A stretch of 64,000 nt of DNA from Thermoanaerobacter sp049701115 (GTDB lineage: Bacteria; Bacillota; Thermoanaerobacteria; Thermoanaerobacterales; Thermoanaerobacteraceae). A model generated the notes under the pieces. That model did not search any database. It was not told where the DNA came from and saw only the letters and a program-made list of their open reading frames with translations. The stretch covers positions 182,165-246,164 of the forward strand of contig NZ_JBNATX010000001.1 in assembly GCF_049701115.1 (NCBI RefSeq), in the 5' to 3' direction. A program made the translations under genes and the position numbers. Below are positions 8,690 through 17,144 of the stretch, in pieces. Position 1 is the stretch's first letter. Each line of letters begins with the position of its first letter.

Positions 8690-9142
8690 TTACTTCATCA
8701 ATTTTCTAAACTTTTCAACCAGTTCTTGAATATCTTCTTGGTTCCTAACAAGGACAAAGATAGTATTATCTCCAGCTATAGTACCTACAATATTTTTCCA
8801 ATTAAGAGTATCGATTGCTTCGGCGGCTGCTGAAGCACTCCCTGATAACGTTTTTATAACTATGATGTTTCCAGCATAATCTACATTGACTATCGATTCA
8901 GAAAGCAAGGTCATGAGTCTTTCACTTATGTTGGCATCTACCCGTGTCATTGGTGCATACTTGTATCGTTTCCCGTCTTCTGTAAGAACTTTTATGAGGC
9001 GAAGTTCTTTTATATCTCTAGATACCGTGGCTTGTGTAACATCTATTCCTCTTTTTTGTAGTTCCGCCGCCAGTTCTTCCTGTGTCTCTATTTCTTTTTC
9101 AGAAATTATCTCTAAAATCTTGGCGTGCCTTGCCAGTTTCAT
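8690..9142 (-). CDS. argR: Arginine repressor ArgR
   Basis: The protein is about 150 residues. An N-terminal winged helix includes TQEELAAELQKRGIDVTQATVSRDIKELRL, and the C-terminal arginine-binding hexamerisation domain includes GNIIVIKTLSGSASAAAEAID and GTIAGDNTIFVLVR. ArgR is an arginine-dependent regulator of arginine biosynthesis and catabolism genes. I chose the ATG at 9142, with GAGGT six bases upstream, over the GTG one codon earlier. An ornithine-degradation operon at the other end of the window is a conceivable target, but I saw no ARG box there. Confidence 0.95.
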   Translation of the reverse strand: MKLARHAKILEIISEKEIETQEELAAELQKRGIDVTQATVSRDIKELRLIKVLTEDGKRYKYAPMTRVDANISERLMTLLSESIVNVDYAGNIIVIKTLSGSASAAAEAIDTLNWKNIVGTIAGDNTIFVLVRNQEDIQELVEKFRKLMK

Positions 9143-9161
9143 CACTTTACCTCACCTCTTT

Positions 9162-10013
9162 TCACCTTTCTGTAAGTTTATCTCTCAAAAGGTCAAAAAA
9201 ATTGCTGTTCTTCACTTTAATAAGATTAGTGTATTCGTGACTCTTCTTTATATATATGACGTCTCTGTAATCTATCTTATACCCCTGCTGTCCATCAGTT
9301 GTTATCATCAAGTCTTGATTTTCTTCTGCTATCTCTAAGCGTATTATATCATTTGGAGAAACAACTATGGACCTAGAATACAGTGTATGAGGACATATGG
9401 GCGTTATTATAATGACTTCCACTGTAGGATAGACTATCGGTCCTCCAGCAGAAAGTGAATAAGCAGTAGAACCAGTAGGAGTAGCTACAATAACTCCATC
9501 TGCTAAGTAAGTATCCACATAATTATCATTTACAAAGGTTTTGATGCGAGCCATCCTTGAAAAAGCTCCTCTTGTTATAACTATGTCATTTAAAGCTCTA
9601 AAATTTATGACTTCCATGTCGTTTTTGACTACGTTTGCTTCTAACATCATTCTCTTCTCTATAGTATACTCGCCTTTGTATATTTTTTCTAGGGAAGAGA
9701 AAAGTTCAGAAACATCTATTTCTGTTAAAAAACCCAAATGCCCCAAATTAACCGCTAAAATAGGAGTACCAAAAGGAGCACACAAACGGGCTACATTGAG
9801 TATTGTTCCGTCTCCTCCCAATGCGACAATAAAATCCGAATTACTATATATTTCATTTGTTTTTTTGCCATGTTTTTCATAACCGATTCGAGCTGCTACT
9901 ATCTCATTCAAATAAGGTTCAGAACCTCGATCAATAAGCCAATCCACTACAGATTTGGTTACTTCCAAGTCCTTATCTTTATTTATATTTGGAATTACCC
10001 CAACTTTTTTCAT
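9162..10013 (-). CDS. nadK: NAD kinase
   Basis: The protein is 283 residues from the ATG at 10013. That start has GGTGG seven bases upstream and is preferred to the ATG two codons earlier. It carries the NAD-kinase GGDGT motif (LGGDGTILNVAR), the NE/D-type segment ALNDIVITRG and the glycine-rich PTGSTAYSLSAGGPI. It phosphorylates NAD to NADP in the cytoplasm. It lies between tlyA and argR in the dxs operon. The same nadK-next-to-tlyA order occurs in B. subtilis-type and mycobacterial chromosomes. Confidence 0.95.
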   Translation of the reverse strand: MKKVGVIPNINKDKDLEVTKSVVDWLIDRGSEPYLNEIVAARIGYEKHGKKTNEIYSNSDFIVALGGDGTILNVARLCAPFGTPILAVNLGHLGFLTEIDVSELFSSLEKIYKGEYTIEKRMMLEANVVKNDMEVINFRALNDIVITRGAFSRMARIKTFVNDNYVDTYLADGVIVATPTGSTAYSLSAGGPIVYPTVEVIIITPICPHTLYSRSIVVSPNDIIRLEIAEENQDLMITTDGQQGYKIDYRDVIYIKKSHEYTNLIKVKNSNFFDLLRDKLTER

Positions 10014-10050
10014 TATCATACCACCACATTTATTTTATTCTACATAAAAT

Positions 10051-10848
10051 TTATTTTTCCTGCCACAAATTTTTGAAAGCTTCTTCTACTATTTTTTCAA
10101 CCTCTATTTCAATTTCGTCAGATTTCCCCTTTATTCCATAAATAAGATACTCTATATTTCCTTCCGCTCCTTTTATAGGAGAATAAGTGATTCCACACAC
10201 CCCGTAATTTATATTTTTAAACAATTTTATTATTTTTTCAAGAACTTCTTTGTGTACGGCTTTATCCTTAACAATCCCCTTTTTGCCTACTTTTCCTCTT
10301 CCAGCTTCAAATTGGGGTTTTATCAAGGCTACAATTTCTCCACCTACTTTTAAGAACTTGTCAGTTGATGGCACCACAAGCTCTAAAGAAATAAACGACA
10401 CATCTATAGTAACTATATCCACTATTTCGGGTAATGTATTCAAAAATCTTATATTAGTTTTTTCCATTACAAAGACTCTCGGATCATTTCTCAAACTCCA
10501 GTGGAGTTGCCCATAGCCTACATCCACAGCATAAACTTTTTTAGCACCATGCTTCAAAAGACAGTCAGTAAAGCCTCCGGTAGAAGCTCCTACATCTAAG
10601 GCAATTTTCTCCTTCACGTCAATCTGAAAAAACTTGAGAGCTTTCTCCAGCTTTAGTCCTCCTCTACTCACATATGGGAGAGAATCCCTTTTTATCTCTA
10701 TCTTAACATCTTCTCTTACCATTTCACCGGCTTTTTCGGCTCTTCTGTCGTCTACGTAAACTTCTCCTGCCATTATAGCTGCTTTTGCCTTTTCTCTTGA
10801 AGAGAAAAAACCTCTTTTTACAAGAAGTATATCTATTCTCTCCTTCAT
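10051..10848 (-). CDS. tlyA: TlyA family rRNA (cytidine-2'-O)-methyltransferase
   Basis: This 265-residue protein starts with an S4 RNA-binding domain (ERIDILLVKRGFFSSREKAKAAIMAGEVYV). A Rossmann FtsJ-type methyltransferase domain follows, with the SAM motif ALDVGASTGGFTDCLL near residues 85-100. TlyA enzymes 2'-O-methylate cytidines in rRNA and are often misnamed hemolysin A. The start overlaps the dxs stop by 4 bases. Length and domain order are standard. Confidence 0.92.
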   Translation of the reverse strand: MKERIDILLVKRGFFSSREKAKAAIMAGEVYVDDRRAEKAGEMVREDVKIEIKRDSLPYVSRGGLKLEKALKFFQIDVKEKIALDVGASTGGFTDCLLKHGAKKVYAVDVGYGQLHWSLRNDPRVFVMEKTNIRFLNTLPEIVDIVTIDVSFISLELVVPSTDKFLKVGGEIVALIKPQFEAGRGKVGKKGIVKDKAVHKEVLEKIIKLFKNINYGVCGITYSPIKGAEGNIEYLIYGIKGKSDEIEIEVEKIVEEAFKNLWQEK

Positions 10849-12713
10849 GACTCCCTCATTTCCTTATATCTTTGTAAAATAGTATTAGCTATCGATTGTG
10901 AATCTAAACCATATCTTTTAAATAAGCTTTCTACATCTCCGTGCTCTATGAACCTATCTGGAAATCCTAATCTGACCATAGGCTTATAAATTTTTTTATC
11001 GTTTAAAAATTCCAATATAGCGCTACCTACTCCTCCCGCTATGACATTATCCTCCACAGTCACGACAAGGTCTACTTTGTTAGAAATTTTTAAAATAAGT
11101 TCTTCATCAAGAGGCTTAACAAATCTCAAATTTACAACAAAAGGATTAATACCATGTCCTTTTAAAATTTGTGCTGCTTCAATTGACTTTGACACCATTC
11201 TACCCAAAGCAAAAATAGCTATTTTTTCTCCTTCCAAAAGCACTTCCCCTTTGCCAAATGGAAAACTTGGCTTTCTTGAAATATCATACTCACCGGCTTT
11301 GCCTCTTGGATACCTTATGGCTACAGGGAAATCTAGATTTCTCGATAACTTTACCATTTCAACTAATTCGTTAGCATCTTTTGGTGACATTATAGCGATA
11401 TTTGGAATTGCCCTTAAGAAAGATATATCAAACACCCCTTGATGGGTTTCTCCGTCTTCCCCTACAATCCCTGCTCTGTCAACGGCAAAAACTACTGGGA
11501 TTTTTTGTATACACACATCGTGGATTACTTGATCATAAGCTCTTTGCAAAAAAGTAGAATATACAGCAAAATAAGGCTTGTATCCTTCAATAGCAAGCCC
11601 TGCAGCAAAAGTAGTAGCATGTTGTTCGGCTATCCCCACGTCAAAAAATCTATCCGGTATTAACTTCGCAAAATGAATAAGCCCGGTACCTTCTGGCATG
11701 GCTGCAGTTATCGCAACGATCTTCTCATCTTTTAACGCCATTTCAGCAAGTGTTTTGCCAAAAACGTCAGAATAGCTGTCTTTTCCTTCTCCTACGAATT
11801 TACCTGTTTCTATATCAAAAGGAGCTGCAGAGTGGAATTTATCCGGCCTTTTTTCCGCAAATACATATCCTTTCCCTTTTTTTGTAACAACATGTATAAG
11901 CAAAGGCCCTTTCATTTTTTTAGACCTTTCTAAAACTTCAATGAGTTCTTCTACATTATGACCATCAATAGGTCCTAAATAGGTAAAGCCCATCTCTTCA
12001 AAAAACATGCCCGGAACTACTAACTGCTTTACAGAATCTTTAACTTTTTCGATATACTTGTGAAGACTTTTTCCTATTGGAGGTATAATATTTAACAGGT
12101 TGTCTATCTCTTGCTTCACTTTATTATAAGTGGGATCTGTTCTCAATCTGCTCAAATAAAGAGAAAGACTCCCCACATTTTCAGAAATAGACATTTCATT
12201 ATGATTTAAAATAACGATAATATCTTTTTGAGCCCTTCCAATATTGTTCAAAGCTTCTAAAGCCATGCCACCTGTGAGGGCTCCATCACCGATTACTGCT
12301 ATGACATGGTATTTTTCCCCCTTTAAATCTCTAGCAGTTGCAATCCCCAATGCTGCAGAAAGAGATGTACTGCTATGACCCGCCCCAAATATATCATGAA
12401 CGCTTTCTGTCCTTTTAGCGTAACCAGAAAGACCGTCAAGCTGTCTTAAAGTATCAAACCTATCCTTCCTTCCCGTTATAATTTTATGTACATAGCATTG
12501 ATGGCTGACATCCCAAATTATTTTATCAACAGGCGAATTAAAGACATAGTGAAGGGCAAGTGTAAGCTCCACAATTCCCAAATTAGAAGCCAAGTGCCCG
12601 CCAGTTTTTGAAACTTTTTCAACCAAAAAACTCCTTATCTCCTCTGAAAGTTTTGGAAGTTCTTTTGCATCAAGTTTTTTTAAATCGTAAGGGCTGTTAA
12701 TCTGTTCAAGCAT
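10845..12713 (-). CDS. dxs: 1-deoxy-D-xylulose-5-phosphate synthase
   Basis: The protein is 622 residues from the ATG at 12713, which has GAGGG eight bases upstream; the open frame extends five codons further to a GTG. Thiamine-diphosphate motifs GDGALTGGMALEALN and GHSSTSLSAALG are present, as is the DXS-specific DRAGIVGEDGETHQG loop. It condenses pyruvate and glyceraldehyde-3-phosphate, the first step of the MEP isoprenoid pathway. It directly follows oapA and shares the region with ispA, which uses the downstream C5 units. This linkage of isoprenoid genes to OLE RNA is characteristic. Confidence 0.97.
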   Translation of the reverse strand: MLEQINSPYDLKKLDAKELPKLSEEIRSFLVEKVSKTGGHLASNLGIVELTLALHYVFNSPVDKIIWDVSHQCYVHKIITGRKDRFDTLRQLDGLSGYAKRTESVHDIFGAGHSSTSLSAALGIATARDLKGEKYHVIAVIGDGALTGGMALEALNNIGRAQKDIIVILNHNEMSISENVGSLSLYLSRLRTDPTYNKVKQEIDNLLNIIPPIGKSLHKYIEKVKDSVKQLVVPGMFFEEMGFTYLGPIDGHNVEELIEVLERSKKMKGPLLIHVVTKKGKGYVFAEKRPDKFHSAAPFDIETGKFVGEGKDSYSDVFGKTLAEMALKDEKIVAITAAMPEGTGLIHFAKLIPDRFFDVGIAEQHATTFAAGLAIEGYKPYFAVYSTFLQRAYDQVIHDVCIQKIPVVFAVDRAGIVGEDGETHQGVFDISFLRAIPNIAIMSPKDANELVEMVKLSRNLDFPVAIRYPRGKAGEYDISRKPSFPFGKGEVLLEGEKIAIFALGRMVSKSIEAAQILKGHGINPFVVNLRFVKPLDEELILKISNKVDLVVTVEDNVIAGGVGSAILEFLNDKKIYKPMVRLGFPDRFIEHGDVESLFKRYGLDSQSIANTILQRYKEMRES

Positions 12714-12724
12714 ATAATAGACCC

Positions 12725-13312
12725 TCACTTTCTTTTTTTCTTTTTATTATTTTTATAGTCAGGCAATATATTTATGCCTAAATTTTTTTCCATCCAGGCC
12801 AGTACAACACCTGTCCAATAAACTATAGTTTGGCTCTTTAACATACCAATACTTTTGGCAATAGCCTTACCTCCTATTATGACTGAGGAAAGAATTCCTG
12901 CGAAAAAAGCCGTATATATTGAAGCTTTAGTTCCTGAAAGGGGAAATTTCATGATTATGGACATCAAGGCAGCACCAGAAATTATAGCAGAAATGTCACC
13001 TATTAGGTCATAACAAAAGGTGGCTACCAGATTTGCATTTCTTAAAAGCTTTATGGCATGCTTTGCACCGTACACTTTTTTCGCCGCCATGGCATGAAAT
13101 GGCTCTTCTTTACCCGACATAACAGCAGTTCCTATAATTTCAAAGACTATACCTATCGCTACTATTCCCGCTAAAATAAAGAATGCAACAAAAGTTGTAC
13201 TTTTCTTTAAAGACACATCAGAAAAAAAATTCAGAAAAGTTGCCATAAAAAATGTGATCAATGTAATATGTAAAATCCACCTGTAATCCGTATTTATGTT
13301 TCTTGTCTTCAT
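12725..13312 (-). CDS. oapA: OLE-associated membrane protein A (OapA)
   Basis: This 195-residue basic membrane protein has about four hydrophobic segments (near residues 13-30, 42-62, 107-122 and 130-148) and a Lys-rich C-terminal tail ending NKKKKRK. A DxxxD motif, D102-L-I-G-D106, lies just before the third segment. An equivalent motif is important in Bacillus halodurans OapA for function with OLE RNA. The gene starts 19 bases past the 3' arm of the RNA's closing helix and has a TAGGAGG site. General annotation often calls such proteins DUF21/CorB-like. The adjacent RNA makes OapA the better name. Confidence 0.88.
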   Translation of the reverse strand: MKTRNINTDYRWILHITLITFFMATFLNFFSDVSLKKSTTFVAFFILAGIVAIGIVFEIIGTAVMSGKEEPFHAMAAKKVYGAKHAIKLLRNANLVATFCYDLIGDISAIISGAALMSIIMKFPLSGTKASIYTAFFAGILSSVIIGGKAIAKSIGMLKSQTIVYWTGVVLAWMEKNLGINILPDYKNNKKKKRK

Positions 13313-13330
13313 AATAAAAAAATCCTCCTA

Positions 13331-13900
13331 GAAAAAGGCGAAGTGGTAACATGCTGGGTAAACCTTGCGGCTTAGGTCCAGTAGGATTTCCCAAGCAGGC
13401 ACTGAACGTCGCCGTTCAGCGGTTCCCCTTTAAGCCCGCTTCTGCCTTGTCGCCATAGGCAGGACTGGACTGCCACTTAGACCGCACTGTAATCCCCAGC
13501 ATGCCGCCCTTTCGGGCACAGCCTAGGAGCTTTCCTCACCAGAGGGCCCAATCCCTAGCCTCTTTTGCAACCCGGGTTTCATCAGCCAAAGGCTGATTTC
13601 CCCCCGGATCACTCAAGGCGGGCTACACTGTCCGCAGCTTGATGGCCACGAGACAGGTTCAGCCTACCCCATAGCTCTCGAAGAGAGCCACAGCAGTAGG
13701 TCTCCGCGGAGGAAGGGTCAACGCCCACATGCCCTTGTGGATCGCCCCCCCTCCTTAACTCCCAGCACCAGCCCCCAACTGGGCGTCAGAAGCCAGCACC
13801 AGGAACTTCATCGATGTGCCCTTGACGGATTTTTAGGCCCGTCTTCAGGATTGGCACCTCCGACTAGGATACTGCACCACTTCGCCTATCTTTTCAAGGT
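13331..13900 (-). ncRNA. ole: OLE RNA (ornate, large, extremophilic)
   Basis: This stretch of about 570 bases has no credible open frame and is far more GC-rich than its surroundings. Its ends form a perfect 12-bp helix (13336-13347 with 13876-13887, GCGAAGUGGU/ACCACUUCGC core). Internal hairpins are evident, for example 13581-13587 with 13591-13597 (AUCAGCC/GGCUGAU), extended by a GC-rich outer helix, and CUCUC-GAA-GAGAG near 13674-13686. Length, position between ispA and oapA, and the extremophile host fit OLE RNA, which associates with the membrane through OapA and supports stress tolerance. Ends are approximate: the 5' end is set by the promoter, the 3' end by the closing helix. Confidence 0.92.
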
Positions 13901-13906
13901 AATTAC

Positions 13907-13935
13907 ATTATAACAGAGAAAGTCAGTAATATCAA
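13907..13935 (-). promoter_or_regulatory. Sigma-A promoter of OLE RNA
   Basis: On the minus strand TTGATA (13930-13935), a 17-base spacer and a perfect TATAAT (13907-13912) are present. The predicted start near 13900 is about 14 bases before the closing helix of the RNA. It lies downstream of a weak terminator after ispA, so OLE RNA and oapA-dxs may be transcribed separately from asp23-ispA. Confidence 0.7.
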
Positions 13936-13979
13936 ACACAGCTTAAAACCGTAAAAGCCTGTTACAGTCTCTTAAGGCC

Positions 13980-14003
13980 AAAAAAACCAGTTTCTATCCC
14001 GGT
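13980..14003 (-). terminator. Weak intrinsic terminator after ispA
   Basis: A short stem (13999-14003 with 13986-13990, including one G-U pair) has an 8-base loop. On the minus strand seven T residues follow (13980-13986). It lies 25 bases after the ispA stop. The short stem suggests partial read-through. Confidence 0.5.
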
Positions 14004-14027
14004 ACATTGTCAATGCTCTTTCAATCT

Positions 14028-14912
14028 TCAGTTTACTCTCTCAATCAAATAATTAGAGAGATCTTTAAGAAACTGCGCCCTTTCGCCAAAAGTGTCCAAA
14101 ATCTTTATGGCTTCCTCTGTAAGCTCCTTTACCATTTCCTGAGATTTTTCGATGCCAAAAATATTGACAAAAGTGAACTTGCCCTTTTCCCTGTCGCTCC
14201 CTACTTTTTTGCCAAGCGTTTCTTCATTACCTGTTACATCCAGTATGTCGTCTTTTATTTGAAATGCTAATCCTATCAAACTAGCATATTCTCTTAAAAG
14301 CTCCACTTCTTTTTCACTAGCCCCAGCCATATGGGCTCCTGCACAGACAGAAGCCTCTATCAAAGCCGCAGTCTTGTGCTCGTGAATGTATTTTAAGTCT
14401 TCATAGGTAAGTTCTGTGTTTTGAGAAAGTATGTCTTCTACCTGCCCTCCTATGATCCCTTTGCAGCCCGAAGCAGTAGCTATTTCATTAGCAGCTTTCA
14501 AGATTTTTTCATAATCTTCGGGATTTTCCAGAGCATGCCTTATCAAAACCTCATATCCCAGGTTTAAAAGTCCATCCCCGGCAAGAATGGCTATAGCCTC
14601 TCCAAATACTTTGTGATTTGTAGGCTTACCTCTTCTCAAGTCGTCATTGTCCATAGCAGGAAGGTCATCGTGAATAAGAGAATAAGTGTGTATGAGTTCA
14701 ATAGAGCAGGCTACTGGCAAAGCTTTTTTTAAACCCCCTCCCAAAAGTTCACAGGCAGAAAGGCATAAAATAGGTCTTAACCTTTTTCCTCCCGCAAAAA
14801 CACTGTATCTCATCGCCTCATATATTATCTCTGGCTTTTCCTGTACATCTAGTATCCTATGAAGTTCCTCTTCTATCATCTGTTGAAAGTGTTTAAGTTT
14901 TTCTTTAAACAT
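14028..14912 (-). CDS. ispA: Polyprenyl (farnesyl/geranylgeranyl) diphosphate synthase
   Basis: The protein is 294 residues from the ATG at 14912 (MFKEKLKHFQQMIEEEL); the longer frame to 14951 lies inside xseB and is unlikely. The first Asp-rich motif DDLPAMDNDD and the second, DDILD, define a trans-isoprenyl diphosphate synthase, with GGKRLRP for diphosphate binding. It condenses IPP with allylic diphosphates. The start overlaps the xseB 3' end by 8 bases. The xseB-ispA-dxs clustering is typical of Firmicutes, here interrupted by OLE RNA and oapA. Confidence 0.95.
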   Translation of the reverse strand: MFKEKLKHFQQMIEEELHRILDVQEKPEIIYEAMRYSVFAGGKRLRPILCLSACELLGGGLKKALPVACSIELIHTYSLIHDDLPAMDNDDLRRGKPTNHKVFGEAIAILAGDGLLNLGYEVLIRHALENPEDYEKILKAANEIATASGCKGIIGGQVEDILSQNTELTYEDLKYIHEHKTAALIEASVCAGAHMAGASEKEVELLREYASLIGLAFQIKDDILDVTGNEETLGKKVGSDREKGKFTFVNIFGIEKSQEMVKELTEEAIKILDTFGERAQFLKDLSNYLIERVN

Positions 14913-15132
14913 TATTTTCCTCCTCTTTAAACTCAATTTCCTCATCTTCACTTATCAGCATTGTTATCTTCCCTTCGACTTCTTTTAGCATCTTTTCTAG
15001 CCTTCTTGATATTTCTATGCCCTCTTTGAACAAATTAAAAGACTCTTCCAACATTAAATTGCCTTTTTCTAACGTATTTACAATTTCCTCTAATCTTTTT
15101 AAGTCTTCTTCAAAATTAAATTCTTTCTCCAT
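14905..15132 (-). CDS. xseB: Exodeoxyribonuclease VII small subunit
   Basis: This 75-residue helical acidic protein has the family pattern FEEDLKRLEEIVNTLEKGNLMLEESFNLFKEGIE. XseB subunits bind the helical arm of XseA to form exonuclease VII, which degrades single-stranded DNA. It overlaps xseA by 17 bases at its start and ispA by 8 at its end. Length and position are standard. Confidence 0.94.
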   Translation of the reverse strand: MEKEFNFEEDLKRLEEIVNTLEKGNLMLEESFNLFKEGIEISRRLEKMLKEVEGKITMLISEDEEIEFKEEENNV

Positions 15133-16330
15133 CTTCTTTCACCTCTTTCACTACTGCTGCCGCTTTTCCGTCTTTGAATAAGATATCTATCTCTTCAAAG
15201 ACTGCGACTTTTTGGGCAGAGGTTATTATCTTACCTTCTTTATCGAGCACAATGGTATATCCTCTTGTTAGTACCTTCAAAGGACTTAGAGAATCCAACT
15301 TTTCCTTAAGGACCAAAAACTCACTTTTCTTTTGATTATAAAAAGAAAGGACCTCTTTTATCAAGGACTTTTTTAGGCTTAAGACCCTGTGTTTTAAAAC
15401 TTCGTTTTTCTTGATAGGGTTATTTAGATAGAGGGCTCTTTTTAACCCCTCAAATTCTTTCCTGGTCTGAAGTAAATGAGCCTTCATTATATTTTTTATC
15501 TTAGTCTTTAATAAAAACAGCTCTCTTTGGTATACTCTTATATCTGGAACCACCAACTCCGCAGCAGCAGATGGAGTGGGAGCTCTCAAATCTGCTACAA
15601 AATCAGCAATAGTAAAATCGGTTTCATGCCCTACAGCAGAAACCACAGGGATTCGAGAATCAAAAATGCTGCGAGCCACTTTTTCTTCATTAAAAGGCCA
15701 TATTTCCTCTAAAGACCCGCCTCCTCTGGCCACTATTATAACATCTATATCCTTTCTCTTGTTTAAAATGCGAAGAGCATTTGAAATTTCATCCGCAGCA
15801 GAGCTCCCCTGCACTAAAACAGGTACTACCATTATGTTAACAGTTGGATTCCTTCTCCTTGAAATCGTTATTATATCGCGTATCACAGCACCCGTCGGGG
15901 ATGTAACTACGGCAATCTTCTTCGGATGTTTTGGAATAGGTTTTTTCTTATCAATATCAAATAGGCCTTCTTTTTGGAGCTTTTCTTTTAATTTGTTAAA
16001 AGCAATGTACAATGCTCCTATTCCATCCATCTGCACAGACTGAACGTACAGTTGATAAAGTCCGCCCTTTTCGTACACTGTTATCCTACCCGTAGCAATT
16101 ACGGACATTCCATCCTGCAAAGTAAATTCAAGGGACCTGCTGTAGTCATTAAACATTACACATTTTAAAGCTGCTCCTTCGTCTTTTAGGGTAAAGTACA
16201 CTGCTGTAGAGTGGTATTTTAAATTAGAGATTTCTCCTCTTACTCTTACATTCCTCAATATTATGTCATTGTCCATTACTTTCTTTATGTATTCCGTCAC
16301 TTCACTAACACTAAAGGCTTTTAATTGCAT
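15116..16330 (-). CDS. xseA: Exodeoxyribonuclease VII large subunit
   Basis: This 404-residue protein has an N-terminal OB-fold (residues about 1-100, SVSEVTEYIKKV...VRGEISNLKYH). The catalytic domain carries TSPTGAVIRDI, IIVARGGGSLEEIWPFN and VSAVGHETDFTIADFVAD. A coiled-coil region and a C-terminal SPLKVLTRGYTIV segment follow. With XseB it forms the single-strand exonuclease VII. It overlaps folD by 20 bases at its start. It is a normal full-length member. Confidence 0.96.
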   Translation of the reverse strand: MQLKAFSVSEVTEYIKKVMDNDIILRNVRVRGEISNLKYHSTAVYFTLKDEGAALKCVMFNDYSRSLEFTLQDGMSVIATGRITVYEKGGLYQLYVQSVQMDGIGALYIAFNKLKEKLQKEGLFDIDKKKPIPKHPKKIAVVTSPTGAVIRDIITISRRRNPTVNIMVVPVLVQGSSAADEISNALRILNKRKDIDVIIVARGGGSLEEIWPFNEEKVARSIFDSRIPVVSAVGHETDFTIADFVADLRAPTPSAAAELVVPDIRVYQRELFLLKTKIKNIMKAHLLQTRKEFEGLKRALYLNNPIKKNEVLKHRVLSLKKSLIKEVLSFYNQKKSEFLVLKEKLDSLSPLKVLTRGYTIVLDKEGKIITSAQKVAVFEEIDILFKDGKAAAVVKEVKEDGERI

Positions 16331-17144
16331 ACTTAAAGGCCTCCAAAGTGTTTTTGAGGATCATCGCTGTTGTTACAGGGCCAACGCCTCCCGGAACAGG
16401 GGTTATGTAAGAAGCCTTGTCCTTAATCGAATCAAAGTCAGCGTCACCATATATTTTCCCTTCATGTACGTTTATACCTGCATCTATTAAAACTACTCCC
16501 TCTTTAACCATGTCCCCTTTAACCAAGTTCATTTTTCCTGCTGCTACCACCAAAATATCTGCCTGTTTTGTGTGATAAACCAAATCTTTTGTCTTGGAAT
16601 GGCACACCGTTACAGTGCAGTTTTTGTCAAGCAAAAGCTTGGCAACAGGTTTGCCTAAAATATTGCTCCTTCCTATCACCACAGCATGTTTTCCTTCCAA
16701 GTCAACACCTGTATTTTCTAATATATGGATAATGGCCTTGGGAGTGCAAGGAACAAAAAGAGGCTTCCCCGCAAAAAGCCTTCCCATATTGTAATTAGAT
16801 ATACAATCTACATCTTTATACGGATTTATCATGTCATAAACCCTATCCACATCAAAGCCTTTCGGAAGAGGCATTTCTATCATTATGCCGTGGGTCTTCT
16901 CATCTTCATTCAACCTATTTAACGTTTCAAAAAATTTGTCTTCTTCATCTTCTGAAAAATAATAGACCTCTGCCTTCATTCCCACACTCTCACAGGCCTT
17001 TACTTTTGAGTTGGCGTAGACCTTTGAAGATTCATCATCCCCCGCCATTAATATTGCCAATCTTGGTTTTTCATGAAGCTTTTCTACTTCTTTCTTTACC
17101 TCTTCCTTTATCTTATTAGCAATTTCTTTTCCATCAATTATCAT
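16311..17144 (-). CDS. folD: Bifunctional methylenetetrahydrofolate dehydrogenase/cyclohydrolase
   Basis: The protein is 277 residues from the ATG at 17144, which has GGAAGGTG six bases upstream; a GTG lies three codons earlier. Typical FolD motifs are YANSKVKACESVGM (with the catalytic Lys), MIEMPLPKGF, VIGRSNILGKPVAKLLL and PVPGGVGPVTTAMIL. It interconverts methylene-, methenyl- and formyl-tetrahydrofolate for C1 metabolism. It sits between nusB and xseA, a common Firmicutes order. Confidence 0.96.
   Translation of the reverse strand: MIIDGKEIANKIKEEVKKEVEKLHEKPRLAILMAGDDESSKVYANSKVKACESVGMKAEVYYFSEDEEDKFFETLNRLNEDEKTHGIMIEMPLPKGFDVDRVYDMINPYKDVDCISNYNMGRLFAGKPLFVPCTPKAIIHILENTGVDLEGKHAVVIGRSNILGKPVAKLLLDKNCTVTVCHSKTKDLVYHTKQADILVVAAGKMNLVKGDMVKEGVVLIDAGINVHEGKIYGDADFDSIKDKASYITPVPGGVGPVTTAMILKNTLEAFKYAIKSL

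Noticed and set aside
8886..9338. Plus-strand open frame of 150 codons
   Set aside because: It is antisense to argR and the end of nadK and shows no protein-like features.
10051..10848. Hemolysin function for TlyA
   Set aside because: S4 and FtsJ-type methyltransferase domains indicate rRNA methylation; the hemolysin label is historical.
12725..13312. Mg/Co transporter (CorB) function for the protein beside OLE RNA
   Set aside because: It lacks the CBS and CorC-type domains of CorB. The DxxxD motif and adjacency to OLE RNA point to OapA.
14007..14270. Plus-strand frame near the OLE region
   Set aside because: It overlaps the ispA 3' end in antisense and ends inside that gene.
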